Below, one piece after another: positions 53,086 through 61,743 of a stretch of DNA of 64,000 bases. The number at the start of each line of letters is the position of its first letter. Positions within the stretch are counted from its first letter, which is position 1. The notes under the pieces were generated by a model, which was given only the letters and a program-made list of their open reading frames with translations, did not search any database and was not told the origin of the DNA. Source of the DNA: an uncultured Bacilli bacterium (GTDB lineage: Bacteria > Bacillota_I > Bacilli_A > RF39 > UBA660). The stretch is from NCBI GenBank assembly GCA_934096125.1, contig CAKOLB010000001.1, positions 62,001 to 126,000 on the forward strand, in the 5' to 3' direction. A program made the position numbers and the translations under genes.

Positions 53086-53168
53086 AAAAAAACTCCACCC
53101 TTAGTGAAGTCTTACCATTTTCGACCAGGATTATTTATACTTCGCACCACCCGGAAGCAACTAACATT
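53085..53168 (-). ncRNA. Solitary CptI-like antitoxin repeat with its own terminator
   Basis: Bases 53122-53167 match the two CptI repeats upstream of the toxin (shared TTCGCACCACCC and GAAGC blocks, arms CCAGG and CCCGG still nearly complementary). Reading on the minus strand, a hairpin ACTTCAC, loop, GTGGAGT and T7 (53111-53085) follows it, just as a terminator follows the upstream repeats. It lies downstream of the toxin stop. Either a fallen duplicate of the locus or a functional spare antitoxin. Confidence 0.5.
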
Positions 53169-53240
53169 TACATCATCTTTTAAGATAATGAATAAGGTAT
53201 ATCATAATAATTAAAATCAAACAACCAGAATTTAATTACT

Positions 53241-53711
53241 TTACTTCCTAAATTCATGTAATAATCTTTCTTTAATAACATCAACATCAACAAAAAATAA
53301 ATCAACCCCTCTATTTTTAAGGCCAATCATATTTCTAAACAAAAAATTAATTTCCATTATCAGATCACTTTGTACATATACAGGAACTCCATTAATGGTA
53401 TGAACATGATCAATATATTTTTCTAAAATTGGAAAAGCATTCTGAAGTAGTATAGCCGAATCTTTACCAGCTACTTTTCTAATAAGAATTGTATTACAAA
53501 AACCATATCGTTTAATTTTATTATTAATTATTTTTTTATATTTTTCAACTTTCGAACTGATTGGAATAAACCACAAGAATTCCTTATCTTTGAGAGTAAA
53601 ATATGTTGGTCTCTTTCGGCCTTTCTCATGGTTACACATTAACTTTTCATCGTTCATAATGGAAAAAAATTCATCCTTAATATGATATAAACATCCAACT
53701 TTAATTTTCAT
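53241..53711 (-). CDS. cptN: Type III toxin-antitoxin endoribonuclease, CptN (ToxN-like)
   Basis: Sequence-specific RNase that cuts mRNA and also its own repeat-RNA antitoxin. 156 residues from the ATG with GGGAGG seven bases upstream (the frame is open to 53726 by TTG). KIKVGCLYHIKDEFF, GRKRPTYFTLKDKEFLWFIP, ISSKVEKYKKII and ILLQNAFPILEKYIDHVHTI, NGVPVY follow the CptN pattern I know from Coprococcus-type CptIN systems. Immediately upstream are a terminator and two 49-nt repeats, the defining layout of type III systems. Such systems give phage abortive infection or plasmid stability. Confidence 0.85.
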   Translation of the reverse strand: MKIKVGCLYHIKDEFFSIMNDEKLMCNHEKGRKRPTYFTLKDKEFLWFIPISSKVEKYKKIINNKIKRYGFCNTILIRKVAGKDSAILLQNAFPILEKYIDHVHTINGVPVYVQSDLIMEINFLFRNMIGLKNRGVDLFFVDVDVIKERLLHEFRK

Positions 53712-53742
53712 TATAGTTCCTCCCAAAACATAATATCATAAA

Positions 53743-53769
53743 GAAAAAAACTTTACAATCTGTAAAGTC
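53743..53769 (-). terminator. Attenuating terminator between CptI and CptN
   Basis: ACTTTACA, loop GAT, TGTAAAGT and seven T on the minus strand, between the antitoxin repeats and the toxin ribosome site. In type III systems partial read-through here sets the antitoxin to toxin ratio. Confidence 0.9.
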
Positions 53770-53895
53770 TATTTATTTTCGACTGGGATCATTTATTAGT
53801 CGCACCACCCAGAAGCGAAAAACATTGTCGCCTAGAATCATTTATTAGTCGCACCATCTAGAAGCGAAAAACATTTCCACTGTTTCTCCAACAGT
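53743..53895 (-). ncRNA. cptI: CptI antitoxin RNA with two 49-nt repeats
   Basis: Repeats at 53780-53826 and 53829-53875 (period 49). Both share ATCATTTATTAGTCGCACCA and GAAGCGAAAAACATT, while the arms around the first block change together: CTGGG/CCCAG in one, CTAGA/TCTAG in the other, keeping the stem. This covariation shows a structured RNA. A short hairpin (ACTGTT/AACAGT) begins the transcript. Each processed repeat should bind one toxin monomer as in other type III complexes. Confidence 0.8.
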
Positions 53896-53901
53896 AACAT
53901 T

Positions 53902-53930
53902 AATATATCACAAGTTTACAGAAAACGCAA
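53902..53930 (-). promoter_or_regulatory. Promoter of the CptIN locus
   Basis: TTGCGT (53930-53925), 17 bases, TATATT (53907-53902) on the minus strand, with TGA directly before the -10 (extended -10). Confidence 0.65.
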
Positions 53931-53969
53931 CTAGCAATATACATCTATAGTATATTCTAAATTGTTAAA

Positions 53970-56588
53970 TTAATTCTTGTTTTTAATTGCCGATTTAGCG
54001 GCAGCCAAAATTGCCACAGGAACTCTAAACGGAGAGCAAGAAACATAATCTAAACCAATCTTATCACAAAATTCGATACTCTTAGGATCTCCACCATGTT
54101 CACCACAAATTCCTAAACTAATATTCGGCTTAACCATTCTTCCTTTATTTACTCCCATTTGAATTAAAGCCCCTACTCCAGCTTCATCAATGCTTGCAAA
54201 AGGATCAGATTTAAATATATTCTTTTCATAATAATCCTTTAAGAATTTTCCAGCATCATCTCTACTAAAACCATAAGTAAGCTGTGTTAAATCATTACTT
54301 CCAAAACTAAAGAAGTCTGCTTCATTTGCAAGTTTATCAGCCAGAAGTGCTGCTCTTGGAAGTTCAATCATAGTACCAATTTTATATTTGATATCTACTC
54401 CAGCTTTCTCTATTATTGAGCTTGCCGTCTTAACAACTATACCTTTTACATATTTAAGCTCTTCTTCATCTCCTACTAAAGGTATCATTATCTCAGGCTC
54501 TACTAAAACGCCTTTTTGATAAACATTAACGGCCGCTTCTATCAAAGCTCTTGTTTGCATTTCTGCAATTTCCGGATAAGTAATAGCAAGACGGCAACCT
54601 CTATGTCCCATCATAGGATTAAATTCTTTTAATGAAGAAATTATTTCTTCAAGCTCTTCCACTGTTTTTCCAAGACTACTTGCAAGTTCTGCCACTTCTT
54701 CTTTGGTCTTCGGTAAAAACTCATGAAGTGGTGGGTCTAAATAACGAACAACAACTTTATTTGGACTCATCACTGTAAATAGTCCTTCAAAATCTTCTCT
54801 TTGATATGGCAAAATTTCTTCTAAAGCTTTTTCTCTTTCTTCTTTAGTACTTGCACATATCATCTTCCGAAAACTAAATATTCTTTTTTTATCAAAGAAC
54901 ATATGTTCACTTCGGCATAATCCAATTCCTTCTGCTCCAAAATTTTTTGCCATATTAGCATCTTTAACTGTATCAGCGTTAGCTAGCACTCCTAGTCTTT
55001 TAATTTCCTTTGCCCAAGACATAAACTTTTCAAAGTCTCCACTAATAGAGGCATCAACTAGTTCTATTTTCTTCGCATAGACATTTCCTGTAGAACCATC
55101 AACAGATATATAATCACCTTCATGCAACACTTTTCCATTTTCATTTTTCAAACATCTATTTACTTCATCAACAACTATATTAGCTCCACTAACGCAAGGA
55201 ATTCCCATACCTCTTGCAACCACTGCGGCATGACTAGTCATTCCTCCCCGAACTGTTAAAACTCCTTCACTTGAGTGCATACCTTCGATATCTTCAGGAG
55301 AAGTTTCAGTTCTAACTAATATAGAAGGAATATTTTCTCTTTTATTTTCAATCAGTTTTTTGGCATCAAAACATATCACTCCAACCCCAGCTCCTGGAGA
55401 AGCCGCCAGACCACTTGCAAATACTTCTTCATTTTGGAGTTGCATTATATTAAACGTCGGATGAAGAAGGGCATCTAAACTATTTTCATCCACTCTAAAT
55501 AAAGCTTCTTCTTTAGTAATAATCCCCTCTTCGACTAAAGATACAGCTATCTTAATTGCTGCCGCAGGCGTTCTCTTACCATTTCTTGTTTGCAGTATAT
55601 AAAGCTTTCCATCTTCAATTGTAAACTCCATATCTTGCATATCTTTATAATGTTTTTCAAGCTTCTCAGCAATCATTGCAAACTCTTCATAAATTTCAGC
55701 ATTAACTTCTTTTAACTTTTCAATACTCTCAGGTGTTCGAACTCCTGCAACAACATCTTCCCCTTGGGCATTCATCAAATATTCGCCAAAAAGTTTCTCT
55801 TCACCTGTCGCCGGATTTCTTGTGAAAGCTACTCCAGTTCCAGAATTTTCATTTAAGTTACCATAAACCATTTGTTGCACATTAACCGCTGTTCCCCAAT
55901 CATTTGGAATATTATTAATCTTACGATAATATATTGCTCTTTCATTATTCCAACTTTTAAAGACCGCTTTGATCGCTTCAAATAATTGCACGTATGGCTC
56001 CGATGGAAAATCTTTTCCCTCAAACTCCGTAAACTTTTGTTTAAACATTTCCACAATTTTCTTCATGTCTACTTCATCAAGCTCATTATCAAGTTTAACA
56101 TTTTTTTCAGCTTTTATATCATCAATTATTTTTTCGAACTCACAACGATTATATCCCATTACAACATCTGCATACATTTCAATAAGTCTTCGATATGAGT
56201 CATACATAAATCTTTTATTACCAATTTTTTCGCCATAAACCTCAACTATTTTTTCATTAAGGCCTAGATTAAGAATACTATCCATCATCCCCGGCATACT
56301 TATTCTCGCCCCACTTCGAACACTTAAAAGAAGGGGATTATTTATATCTCCAAACTTTTTGCCAGTCTTACTTTCAATTATCTCAACGGCATTTCTAATT
56401 TCTTTTTCAATATTTTCCGAAAGCATCTCTTGATTATTATAATAAAAAGTGCAAGCATCTGTGGAAACGGTAAAACCACTAGGCACCGGAAGACCAATTC
56501 TCATCATTTCCGCTAAGTTAGCACCTTTACCTCCAAGAATTTCTCTCATATCCTTATTACCTTCATCAAACAAATAAACGTATTTCAC
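53970..56588 (-). CDS. ppdK: Pyruvate, phosphate dikinase
   Basis: Interconverts pyruvate, ATP and Pi with PEP, AMP and PPi; in fermenting bacteria it works as a glycolytic or gluconeogenic step. 872 residues. N-terminal nucleotide domain: GGKGANLAEMMRIGLPVPSG, SGARISMPGMMDSILNLG; phosphohistidine domain GGMTSHAAVVARGMGIPCV with the swivelling His near residue 455; C-terminal TIM barrel: GLCRSEHMFF, GHRGCRLAITYPEI, MIELPRAALLAD, FSFGSNDLTQLTYGFSRDD and ISLGICGEHGGDP with its active-site Cys. A separate monocistronic gene. Confidence 0.98.
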   Translation of the reverse strand: MKYVYLFDEGNKDMREILGGKGANLAEMMRIGLPVPSGFTVSTDACTFYYNNQEMLSENIEKEIRNAVEIIESKTGKKFGDINNPLLLSVRSGARISMPGMMDSILNLGLNEKIVEVYGEKIGNKRFMYDSYRRLIEMYADVVMGYNRCEFEKIIDDIKAEKNVKLDNELDEVDMKKIVEMFKQKFTEFEGKDFPSEPYVQLFEAIKAVFKSWNNERAIYYRKINNIPNDWGTAVNVQQMVYGNLNENSGTGVAFTRNPATGEEKLFGEYLMNAQGEDVVAGVRTPESIEKLKEVNAEIYEEFAMIAEKLEKHYKDMQDMEFTIEDGKLYILQTRNGKRTPAAAIKIAVSLVEEGIITKEEALFRVDENSLDALLHPTFNIMQLQNEEVFASGLAASPGAGVGVICFDAKKLIENKRENIPSILVRTETSPEDIEGMHSSEGVLTVRGGMTSHAAVVARGMGIPCVSGANIVVDEVNRCLKNENGKVLHEGDYISVDGSTGNVYAKKIELVDASISGDFEKFMSWAKEIKRLGVLANADTVKDANMAKNFGAEGIGLCRSEHMFFDKKRIFSFRKMICASTKEEREKALEEILPYQREDFEGLFTVMSPNKVVVRYLDPPLHEFLPKTKEEVAELASSLGKTVEELEEIISSLKEFNPMMGHRGCRLAITYPEIAEMQTRALIEAAVNVYQKGVLVEPEIMIPLVGDEEELKYVKGIVVKTASSIIEKAGVDIKYKIGTMIELPRAALLADKLANEADFFSFGSNDLTQLTYGFSRDDAGKFLKDYYEKNIFKSDPFASIDEAGVGALIQMGVNKGRMVKPNISLGICGEHGGDPKSIEFCDKIGLDYVSCSPFRVPVAILAAAKSAIKNKN

Positions 56589-56671
56589 TTTTCATCCCCG
56601 ACTTTCTATAATTTAATTTTATCATGCCCTATAATTAATTTCAATATTCAAAAAATAATAAATAAAGTCAC

Positions 56672-56767
56672 TTAAATTGTAATTCTAATCGGAGTAACTT
56701 TAGTACCAGTTCCACTGGCATAAGTTACGTTAGCAAGGAGGTTAAAAAATGGCCTAGTGGCAAAACT
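56672..56767 (-). pseudogene. Decayed C-terminus of a protein A/B-like surface gene
   Basis: Minus strand reads FATRPFFNLLANVTYASGTG, then TKVTPIRITI and a TAA stop. Compare the end of protein A (VRPVFNL, VTYESGAGT, NPIRIVV). Only about 31 codons remain, right after a stop, joined back to back with a helix-turn-helix remnant on the other strand. It marks a past insertion, deletion or recombination at this site. Confidence 0.65.
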
Positions 56768-56917
56768 TTAAGTGACTATGAAAGAGAAAAAACAGACATT
56801 AACTTTGCAAACATTGAAAAAATTGTAAATGCCTGTAACTACGAAATTCTTTTCGTTAGTAAGAAAAACAATAAACGAGTATTAACCAGCCAAAAAATTG
56901 ACAGAGAAGAAATATAA
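56750..56917 (+). pseudogene. C-terminal remnant of an Xre-type regulator
   Basis: Plus strand reads WPSGKTLSDYEREKTDINFA, NIEKIVNACNYEILF, then VSKKNNKRVLTSQKI and a TAA stop. The first part fits the last helices of a Cro/C1 domain (...yErgktdi...f..iekIv.Ac...). There is no start codon or ribosome site for it, and upstream the sequence belongs to the opposite-strand surface-protein remnant. It ends at the bidirectional terminator 56919-56950. Confidence 0.6.
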
Positions 56918-56918
56918 A

Positions 56919-56950
56919 AACTGAGTAACCCTAAAAAATTACTCAGTTTT
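56919..56950. terminator. Bidirectional terminator
   Basis: ACTGAGTAA, 10-base loop, TTACTCAGT with A/T tracts on both sides; it overlaps the stop of the 56939 gene. Confidence 0.82.
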
Positions 56951-59104
56951 CTTATCCTTAATTATTTTAAGGATTAAACTAAATACTAAAGGAAGACTTG
57001 CAGCATATGGCAAAACATACCTAAAGTAAGTATTCGCAGGACCCACAAAACACATAAATATCATGGAAAACGCCGGCATTAACAATATTATATATTCCTT
57101 CTTTCGATAAAGAAATAGCAAAATAGCTAAAAATAAATAAGCAAAAGTATAAAATGCACAGTTAACAACTAAATTTACGCCTGGAATAAATGGATAAACA
57201 TTTGCATATCCCTTTAATGCTAGCCTCCCAGCTTCCATTCCATTAAAATGATAATCATAACCAGCCTCTAAAAGCTTCATATTTAAATTACTATAAATAT
57301 ACCACTTATAAGCCCCCATATAAAAGTAACCATAATTATTACTAATTGTTGCATTTAAATAACTACTTGGGTGTTTCCAAAACATTTTTCCCCATACCCT
57401 AAAGTAATTTTGCAAATCTTTTCGCTCCGCATATCTATTATACTCATTTTTTACTTTATCCGATAACTCTGGCTCATACCTAGAAGCAAGAGTATCATAT
57501 CCAAGCACTTTATCAAGCACATCTTTCTCCTTTTTAGTTACATCACTTCCATGCTCTTTTACATATCTAGCACTTTGTTGAAAGACAAATGATAACCCTT
57601 CCCGCACAGAAGTATTTGGCACCTCCAAAAGCTTTAAGCTATAGTTAAAACAAACTGTAAAAAGAATTATCCCAGCCAAATAAATAGCACTTACTAAATT
57701 TTTCTTAAAAAGAAATACAAATGGCAAACTAAATAAAATAACCACTATACCATTATTTCTAAATAATACCAGTAATGCCATGACTATAAAAAATATTACA
57801 TAATCTCTTCTTTTAACCTCACCCCTAATATATTTATATAAATAAATAATATAAAGAATAGTAAAACCATAAAACAAACTATCTTTAACAAACGTTAAAT
57901 TATAAAAACTGTAAAATGGCACCACTGCATAGATGAGTAAAAGAACCAATAAATACTTCCCAGAAAAACCTTGCCTATGAAGAAAATAAAGAGAATAGGC
58001 TAAAATGCTAATAAGAACTATCTCTTGCAAAAGCAAAAAACCAAACATTCCAAAGTTTACACTACCTAAAGCAGCGCCAAGTTTAAAGAAACCTCCTAAA
58101 AGAAGTGTATGTAAAATTGGATTAAAATTGGTTAAAGTAATATTTGAATTCATAACCACAATACTATCTAAATACCTTGTATGTAGTCCCAGTACTTCCT
58201 TTATTTGATTAGCATTATCATAATTAATAACCCCTGGATAATAAAAAATCATATACATAGCATTAACAAGCAAAAGTACCAAAAAACTATAACCAAACAC
58301 ATGTTTATCAAACTTTATTGTCTCTACCCCTTTTAAATCAAATTTTTCTATCAGCTCATATAAAGCATTTAAAACATTTGATGCTAGAAAATAATATCCA
58401 AGTATTTTTATGACACTTACAACAATACCTGCATCACTACTATATAGATAGCTAAATGAATAATCTACCGAGAAGCTAAGCCCAATCAAAGTACACAAGC
58501 TTATAATGCCAGCCAAAATATTAAAGCCCTTATTACTCTTTCCCAAAGACTTTTTTAAAAGAAAGTAAACAAGTAAAGCACATATAAGGATATACAGCAC
58601 TTCATACCAAGCATAATGTAAATCAAGTTTACCATCACTCACCCTTAAAACTAAAGCCAACATAATATAAATATAGGTAATAACCTTTGATGACTTATTA
58701 TCATCTTTTTCTTTATTAAAGATAAAAAGCTTTTGAATAAAAAAGTTAAGCACAAATATAGTCCCATCAATAAATAATTTTATAACACTTGCATTAAAAC
58801 CGAGCTTTTCATAAATTATGCTCACCAGACTTGCTGATACTGTAATATTTACCAGTACCAAAGTAAAATATTTTAAAACCGAAGATTTTTTCTTTTCCTC
58901 TTGATACTTAAAAACATATTTTTTATTAAAAATATAATTATATATGCTAGATAAAGCCCGAGCAAGATAAGATGCCAGTAAAACAGCCCCAGCTAATCTC
59001 GATTTAAAAATGGAAAACAAAACTGTAAAGATAAGTAAATCAAGCAAAAAGGAAGAACCAGCCCCAAATAAATATGTAACTACTTCTTTTGATTTATTTT
59101 TCAT
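56939..59104 (-). CDS. GtrA domain fused to a polytopic DUF6020-like membrane protein
   Basis: 721 residues from ATG 59104 (GGAG upstream; the frame is open to 59140 across the end of dtd). Residues 1-125 form a four-helix GtrA domain: EVVTYLFGAGSSFLLDLLIF, IYNYIFNKKYVF. Then about 14 further hydrophobic segments with large loops, including YYPGVINYDNANQIKEVLG, FNPILHTLLLGGFF, and LLVLFRNNGIVVILFSLPF, as in a family of putative glycan-modifying membrane proteins. Likely moves or adds polyprenyl-linked sugars on surface polymers; inference only. It starts within dtd. Confidence 0.72.
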   Translation of the reverse strand: MKNKSKEVVTYLFGAGSSFLLDLLIFTVLFSIFKSRLAGAVLLASYLARALSSIYNYIFNKKYVFKYQEEKKKSSVLKYFTLVLVNITVSASLVSIIYEKLGFNASVIKLFIDGTIFVLNFFIQKLFIFNKEKDDNKSSKVITYIYIMLALVLRVSDGKLDLHYAWYEVLYILICALLVYFLLKKSLGKSNKGFNILAGIISLCTLIGLSFSVDYSFSYLYSSDAGIVVSVIKILGYYFLASNVLNALYELIEKFDLKGVETIKFDKHVFGYSFLVLLLVNAMYMIFYYPGVINYDNANQIKEVLGLHTRYLDSIVVMNSNITLTNFNPILHTLLLGGFFKLGAALGSVNFGMFGFLLLQEIVLISILAYSLYFLHRQGFSGKYLLVLLLIYAVVPFYSFYNLTFVKDSLFYGFTILYIIYLYKYIRGEVKRRDYVIFFIVMALLVLFRNNGIVVILFSLPFVFLFKKNLVSAIYLAGIILFTVCFNYSLKLLEVPNTSVREGLSFVFQQSARYVKEHGSDVTKKEKDVLDKVLGYDTLASRYEPELSDKVKNEYNRYAERKDLQNYFRVWGKMFWKHPSSYLNATISNNYGYFYMGAYKWYIYSNLNMKLLEAGYDYHFNGMEAGRLALKGYANVYPFIPGVNLVVNCAFYTFAYLFLAILLFLYRKKEYIILLMPAFSMIFMCFVGPANTYFRYVLPYAASLPLVFSLILKIIKDKKTE

Positions 59105-59540
59105 AACTTTTCTCCAAAATAATTGTTGTTGGTCCATCATTTACAATATTTACCACCATATCACAGCCAAACTTTCCAGGCTTAGTAACTGCATACTTTC
59201 CTAAAAGCTCATTAAATCTATTATAAAGTTTTATCGCATCACTTCCATTTAAAGCCTTAAGATAAGATGGTCTATTGCCTTTAGATGTATCACCATAAAG
59301 TGTAAACTGTGAAATAGATAAAATCTCTCCACCCACATCAAGCACTGATTTATTCATCACTTTATTATCATCCTCAAAAATTCGCAAATCCACAACTTTC
59401 CTTGCCATTTTCTCCAAGATTTCCTCATTATCACCATAAGTAAATCCCACCAAAAGCACAAGACCAAAAGAAATAGAGTTAAATTCTTTCCCATCCACTA
59501 AAACACTAGATTTTTTCGCTTTTTGTACTATAACTTTCAT
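59094..59540 (-). CDS. dtd: D-aminoacyl-tRNA deacylase
   Basis: Removes D-amino acids mischarged on tRNA. 148 residues. MKVIVQKAKKSSVLVDGKEF, then ISQFTLYGDTSKGNRPSYLK (the SQFTLyg motif) and the C-terminal NDGPTTIILE (the Gly-cisPro-type NxGPvT motif, here NDGPTT). AAAGGAGAG precedes the start. It begins 35 bases inside the end of the RelA/SpoT gene, as close coupling as in many Bacillota (relA-dtd). Confidence 0.96.
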   Translation of the reverse strand: MKVIVQKAKKSSVLVDGKEFNSISFGLVLLVGFTYGDNEEILEKMARKVVDLRIFEDDNKVMNKSVLDVGGEILSISQFTLYGDTSKGNRPSYLKALNGSDAIKLYNRFNELLGKYAVTKPGKFGCDMVVNIVNDGPTTIILEKSYEK

Positions 59541-61674
59541 ATCTCTCCTTTACATCATCCAAAACATCTATAACATTTGGCATCTTCTTTATTGTCTTAA
59601 TAATCAAATCTTTCATATCTTTATCATTAATCCGAATACTTAATTCATAAATAATATCTCCATCAATTTCTCTGGTATTACAAGACTTAACCAAACTTCC
59701 CTTTTTACTTACCTCAGTTACAATATTAACCAACATATTATCATTATTTCTAACAATTACATAAATTTCTACATAATAATAATTACTAATATTTTCATTC
59801 CACTGAACATCCACTTTTCTATTACTTTCCATATCACTTATATTAGGACAAGAAACCTTGTGAACACTTATCCCTTGATTTTTGGTAATATACCCAACAA
59901 TTTTCTCACCCTTAATAGGATTACAACACTTAGCAATACTAACTACTATATTATCATTACCCTCAACTAAAATATCACTTTTATACTCAGTTTGTGGAAC
60001 AACCTTTTTTCTTTCAAACAAGGCATCAACCGCATTATGTTTATTAACAGTTGTAAGACTTATGATATAGCTAGCAGTATATCTAAGAGAACCAATACCC
60101 AAATATATATCATCCATATCTTTAAGCTTTAAGTCTTTTAAAATCTTACTTATAGCACTAGTGGTAAACACTTCTCCAAAAACTTGTTTTTTCTTTCTAA
60201 GTTCTTGTTCTAGCATATTCTTTCCTTTTTGGATATACTCTTCTCTATCTCTTTTACTAAAGAAAGATTTTATTTTATTTTTTGCTTGTGGTGTTTTAAC
60301 AAATGTTAACCAGTCTTTATTTGGCGTACTACTAGCATTTGTTTTTATGTTGACCACATCATCATTTTTAAGCTCATAAGAAAGTGGCACAATACTATCA
60401 TTAACTATAGCCCCAACTGTAGTATCTCCAACCCGTGAGTGAATACGATAAGCAAAATCAATCGGAGTTGCCCCAAGTGGAAGTTCTACAACATCCCCTT
60501 TCGGAGTATATGTATAGATTAAATCACCAAAAAGATTATCATTAACATTCTTTTCAAAATCAGCATCAGTATCATTATTACTACTTTCAATAACATTTCT
60601 AAACATCTCTAGTTTAGCTTCCATCATATTTTGAATTTTCTTAGTCCCTTTTTCTTTATAAGACCAGTGACTAGCAATTCCTTTTTCCGCAATTTCATCC
60701 ATTTCATATGTTCTTACCTGTACTTCAAACACATGTCCTTGCATTCCAAAGACTGTTGTATGAAGACTTTGATACATATTTTCTTTTGGACTTGCTATAT
60801 AATCTTTAAACCTATTTGGCACGGGGCGAAACCTTGAATGAATAAGCCCAATAACTTGATAACACTCACTTTCTTCTGTTACGAACACTCTTAAAGCAAG
60901 TATATCATATATCTTATTCCATTCTTTTCCATTATTAAGCTTATTATATATACTATAAACGCTTTTAACTCTTCCCTTAATTTCAAACTTAAGTCCAGCA
61001 TCTGTTAAAAGCTCAATAATACTTTCTTTCATATCTTCTAAATATTTATTAAGCTTTTGTGTTGTATCTTCCAGATGCACTAAAATATCGTTGTAAACAT
61101 CAGGCTTTAGATAATAAAGACATAAATTTTCTAGTTCACTTTTTATCGAATTTATCCCAAGACGGTGTGCAATTGGCACAAGAACATCTAGTGTTTCTCT
61201 TGCCTTCTCTTTTTGTTTGCTTGGATTAATCGCCCAGTTAGTTCGCATATTATGAAGACGGTCGGCAAGTTTAATATATAAAACTCTTACATCTTCAGCA
61301 AGCCCTACCAAAATCTTCCGCATATAAAGAATTGAAGACTCATTATTATCAGGAAGTTCTAATTTATTAATTTTGGAAACACTTAAAACAATCTTAGCTA
61401 CTTCTTCGCCAAAATCTCTTTCTAAATCTTCATAAGTTTTCTCTCCATTATTGATAACCTCATGTAATAAAGCAGCAATAATTGTTGTATCATCCACATT
61501 TAAATCCATAAGTATCTTGGTTACTTCCAAAGGATGCGTAATAAAATCATCTTGAGTAAGTCTTTTTTTACCCTTATGTTCTTCATAAGCATACTCATAA
61601 GCCCTTTTTATTACATCAAAACTATCTCTTTTTTTAAGCCGTTTTTCTAAGGCTTCAAAACTAATATTTTCCAT
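59506..61674 (-). CDS. RelA/SpoT-family (p)ppGpp synthetase with altered hydrolase motif
   Basis: 722 residues, full Rsh length. HD domain (1-190): THPLEVTKILMDLNVDDTTI, then ALLHEVINNGEKTY where active hydrolases have HDxxEDT; later KLADRLHNMRT is normal. Synthetase (220-350): RVKSVYSIYNKL, YDILALRVFV, FKDYIASPKENMYQSLHTTV. TGS domain: YTPKGDVVELPLGATPIDFA. C-terminal zinc-finger-type CCNPIKGEKIVGYIT and ACT domain. The loss of the Asp and of the Glu-Asp pair suggests weak or no ppGpp hydrolysis. First gene of relA-dtd. Confidence 0.93.
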   Translation of the reverse strand: MENISFEALEKRLKKRDSFDVIKRAYEYAYEEHKGKKRLTQDDFITHPLEVTKILMDLNVDDTTIIAALLHEVINNGEKTYEDLERDFGEEVAKIVLSVSKINKLELPDNNESSILYMRKILVGLAEDVRVLYIKLADRLHNMRTNWAINPSKQKEKARETLDVLVPIAHRLGINSIKSELENLCLYYLKPDVYNDILVHLEDTTQKLNKYLEDMKESIIELLTDAGLKFEIKGRVKSVYSIYNKLNNGKEWNKIYDILALRVFVTEESECYQVIGLIHSRFRPVPNRFKDYIASPKENMYQSLHTTVFGMQGHVFEVQVRTYEMDEIAEKGIASHWSYKEKGTKKIQNMMEAKLEMFRNVIESSNNDTDADFEKNVNDNLFGDLIYTYTPKGDVVELPLGATPIDFAYRIHSRVGDTTVGAIVNDSIVPLSYELKNDDVVNIKTNASSTPNKDWLTFVKTPQAKNKIKSFFSKRDREEYIQKGKNMLEQELRKKKQVFGEVFTTSAISKILKDLKLKDMDDIYLGIGSLRYTASYIISLTTVNKHNAVDALFERKKVVPQTEYKSDILVEGNDNIVVSIAKCCNPIKGEKIVGYITKNQGISVHKVSCPNISDMESNRKVDVQWNENISNYYYVEIYVIVRNNDNMLVNIVTEVSKKGSLVKSCNTREIDGDIIYELSIRINDKDMKDLIIKTIKKMPNVIDVLDDVKERYESYSTKSEKI

Positions 61675-61743
61675 CAAATAATAAAACCTCCAACATATAA
61701 TTATTATATAACAATTTTTACTTTAGTTAAAGGAGAACTTATC

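Noticed and set aside
53112..53876. CRISPR array
   Set aside because: The repeats are 49 bases apart with no unique spacers, vary in paired arms and sit before a toxin gene; type III antitoxin fits better. No cas genes are present.
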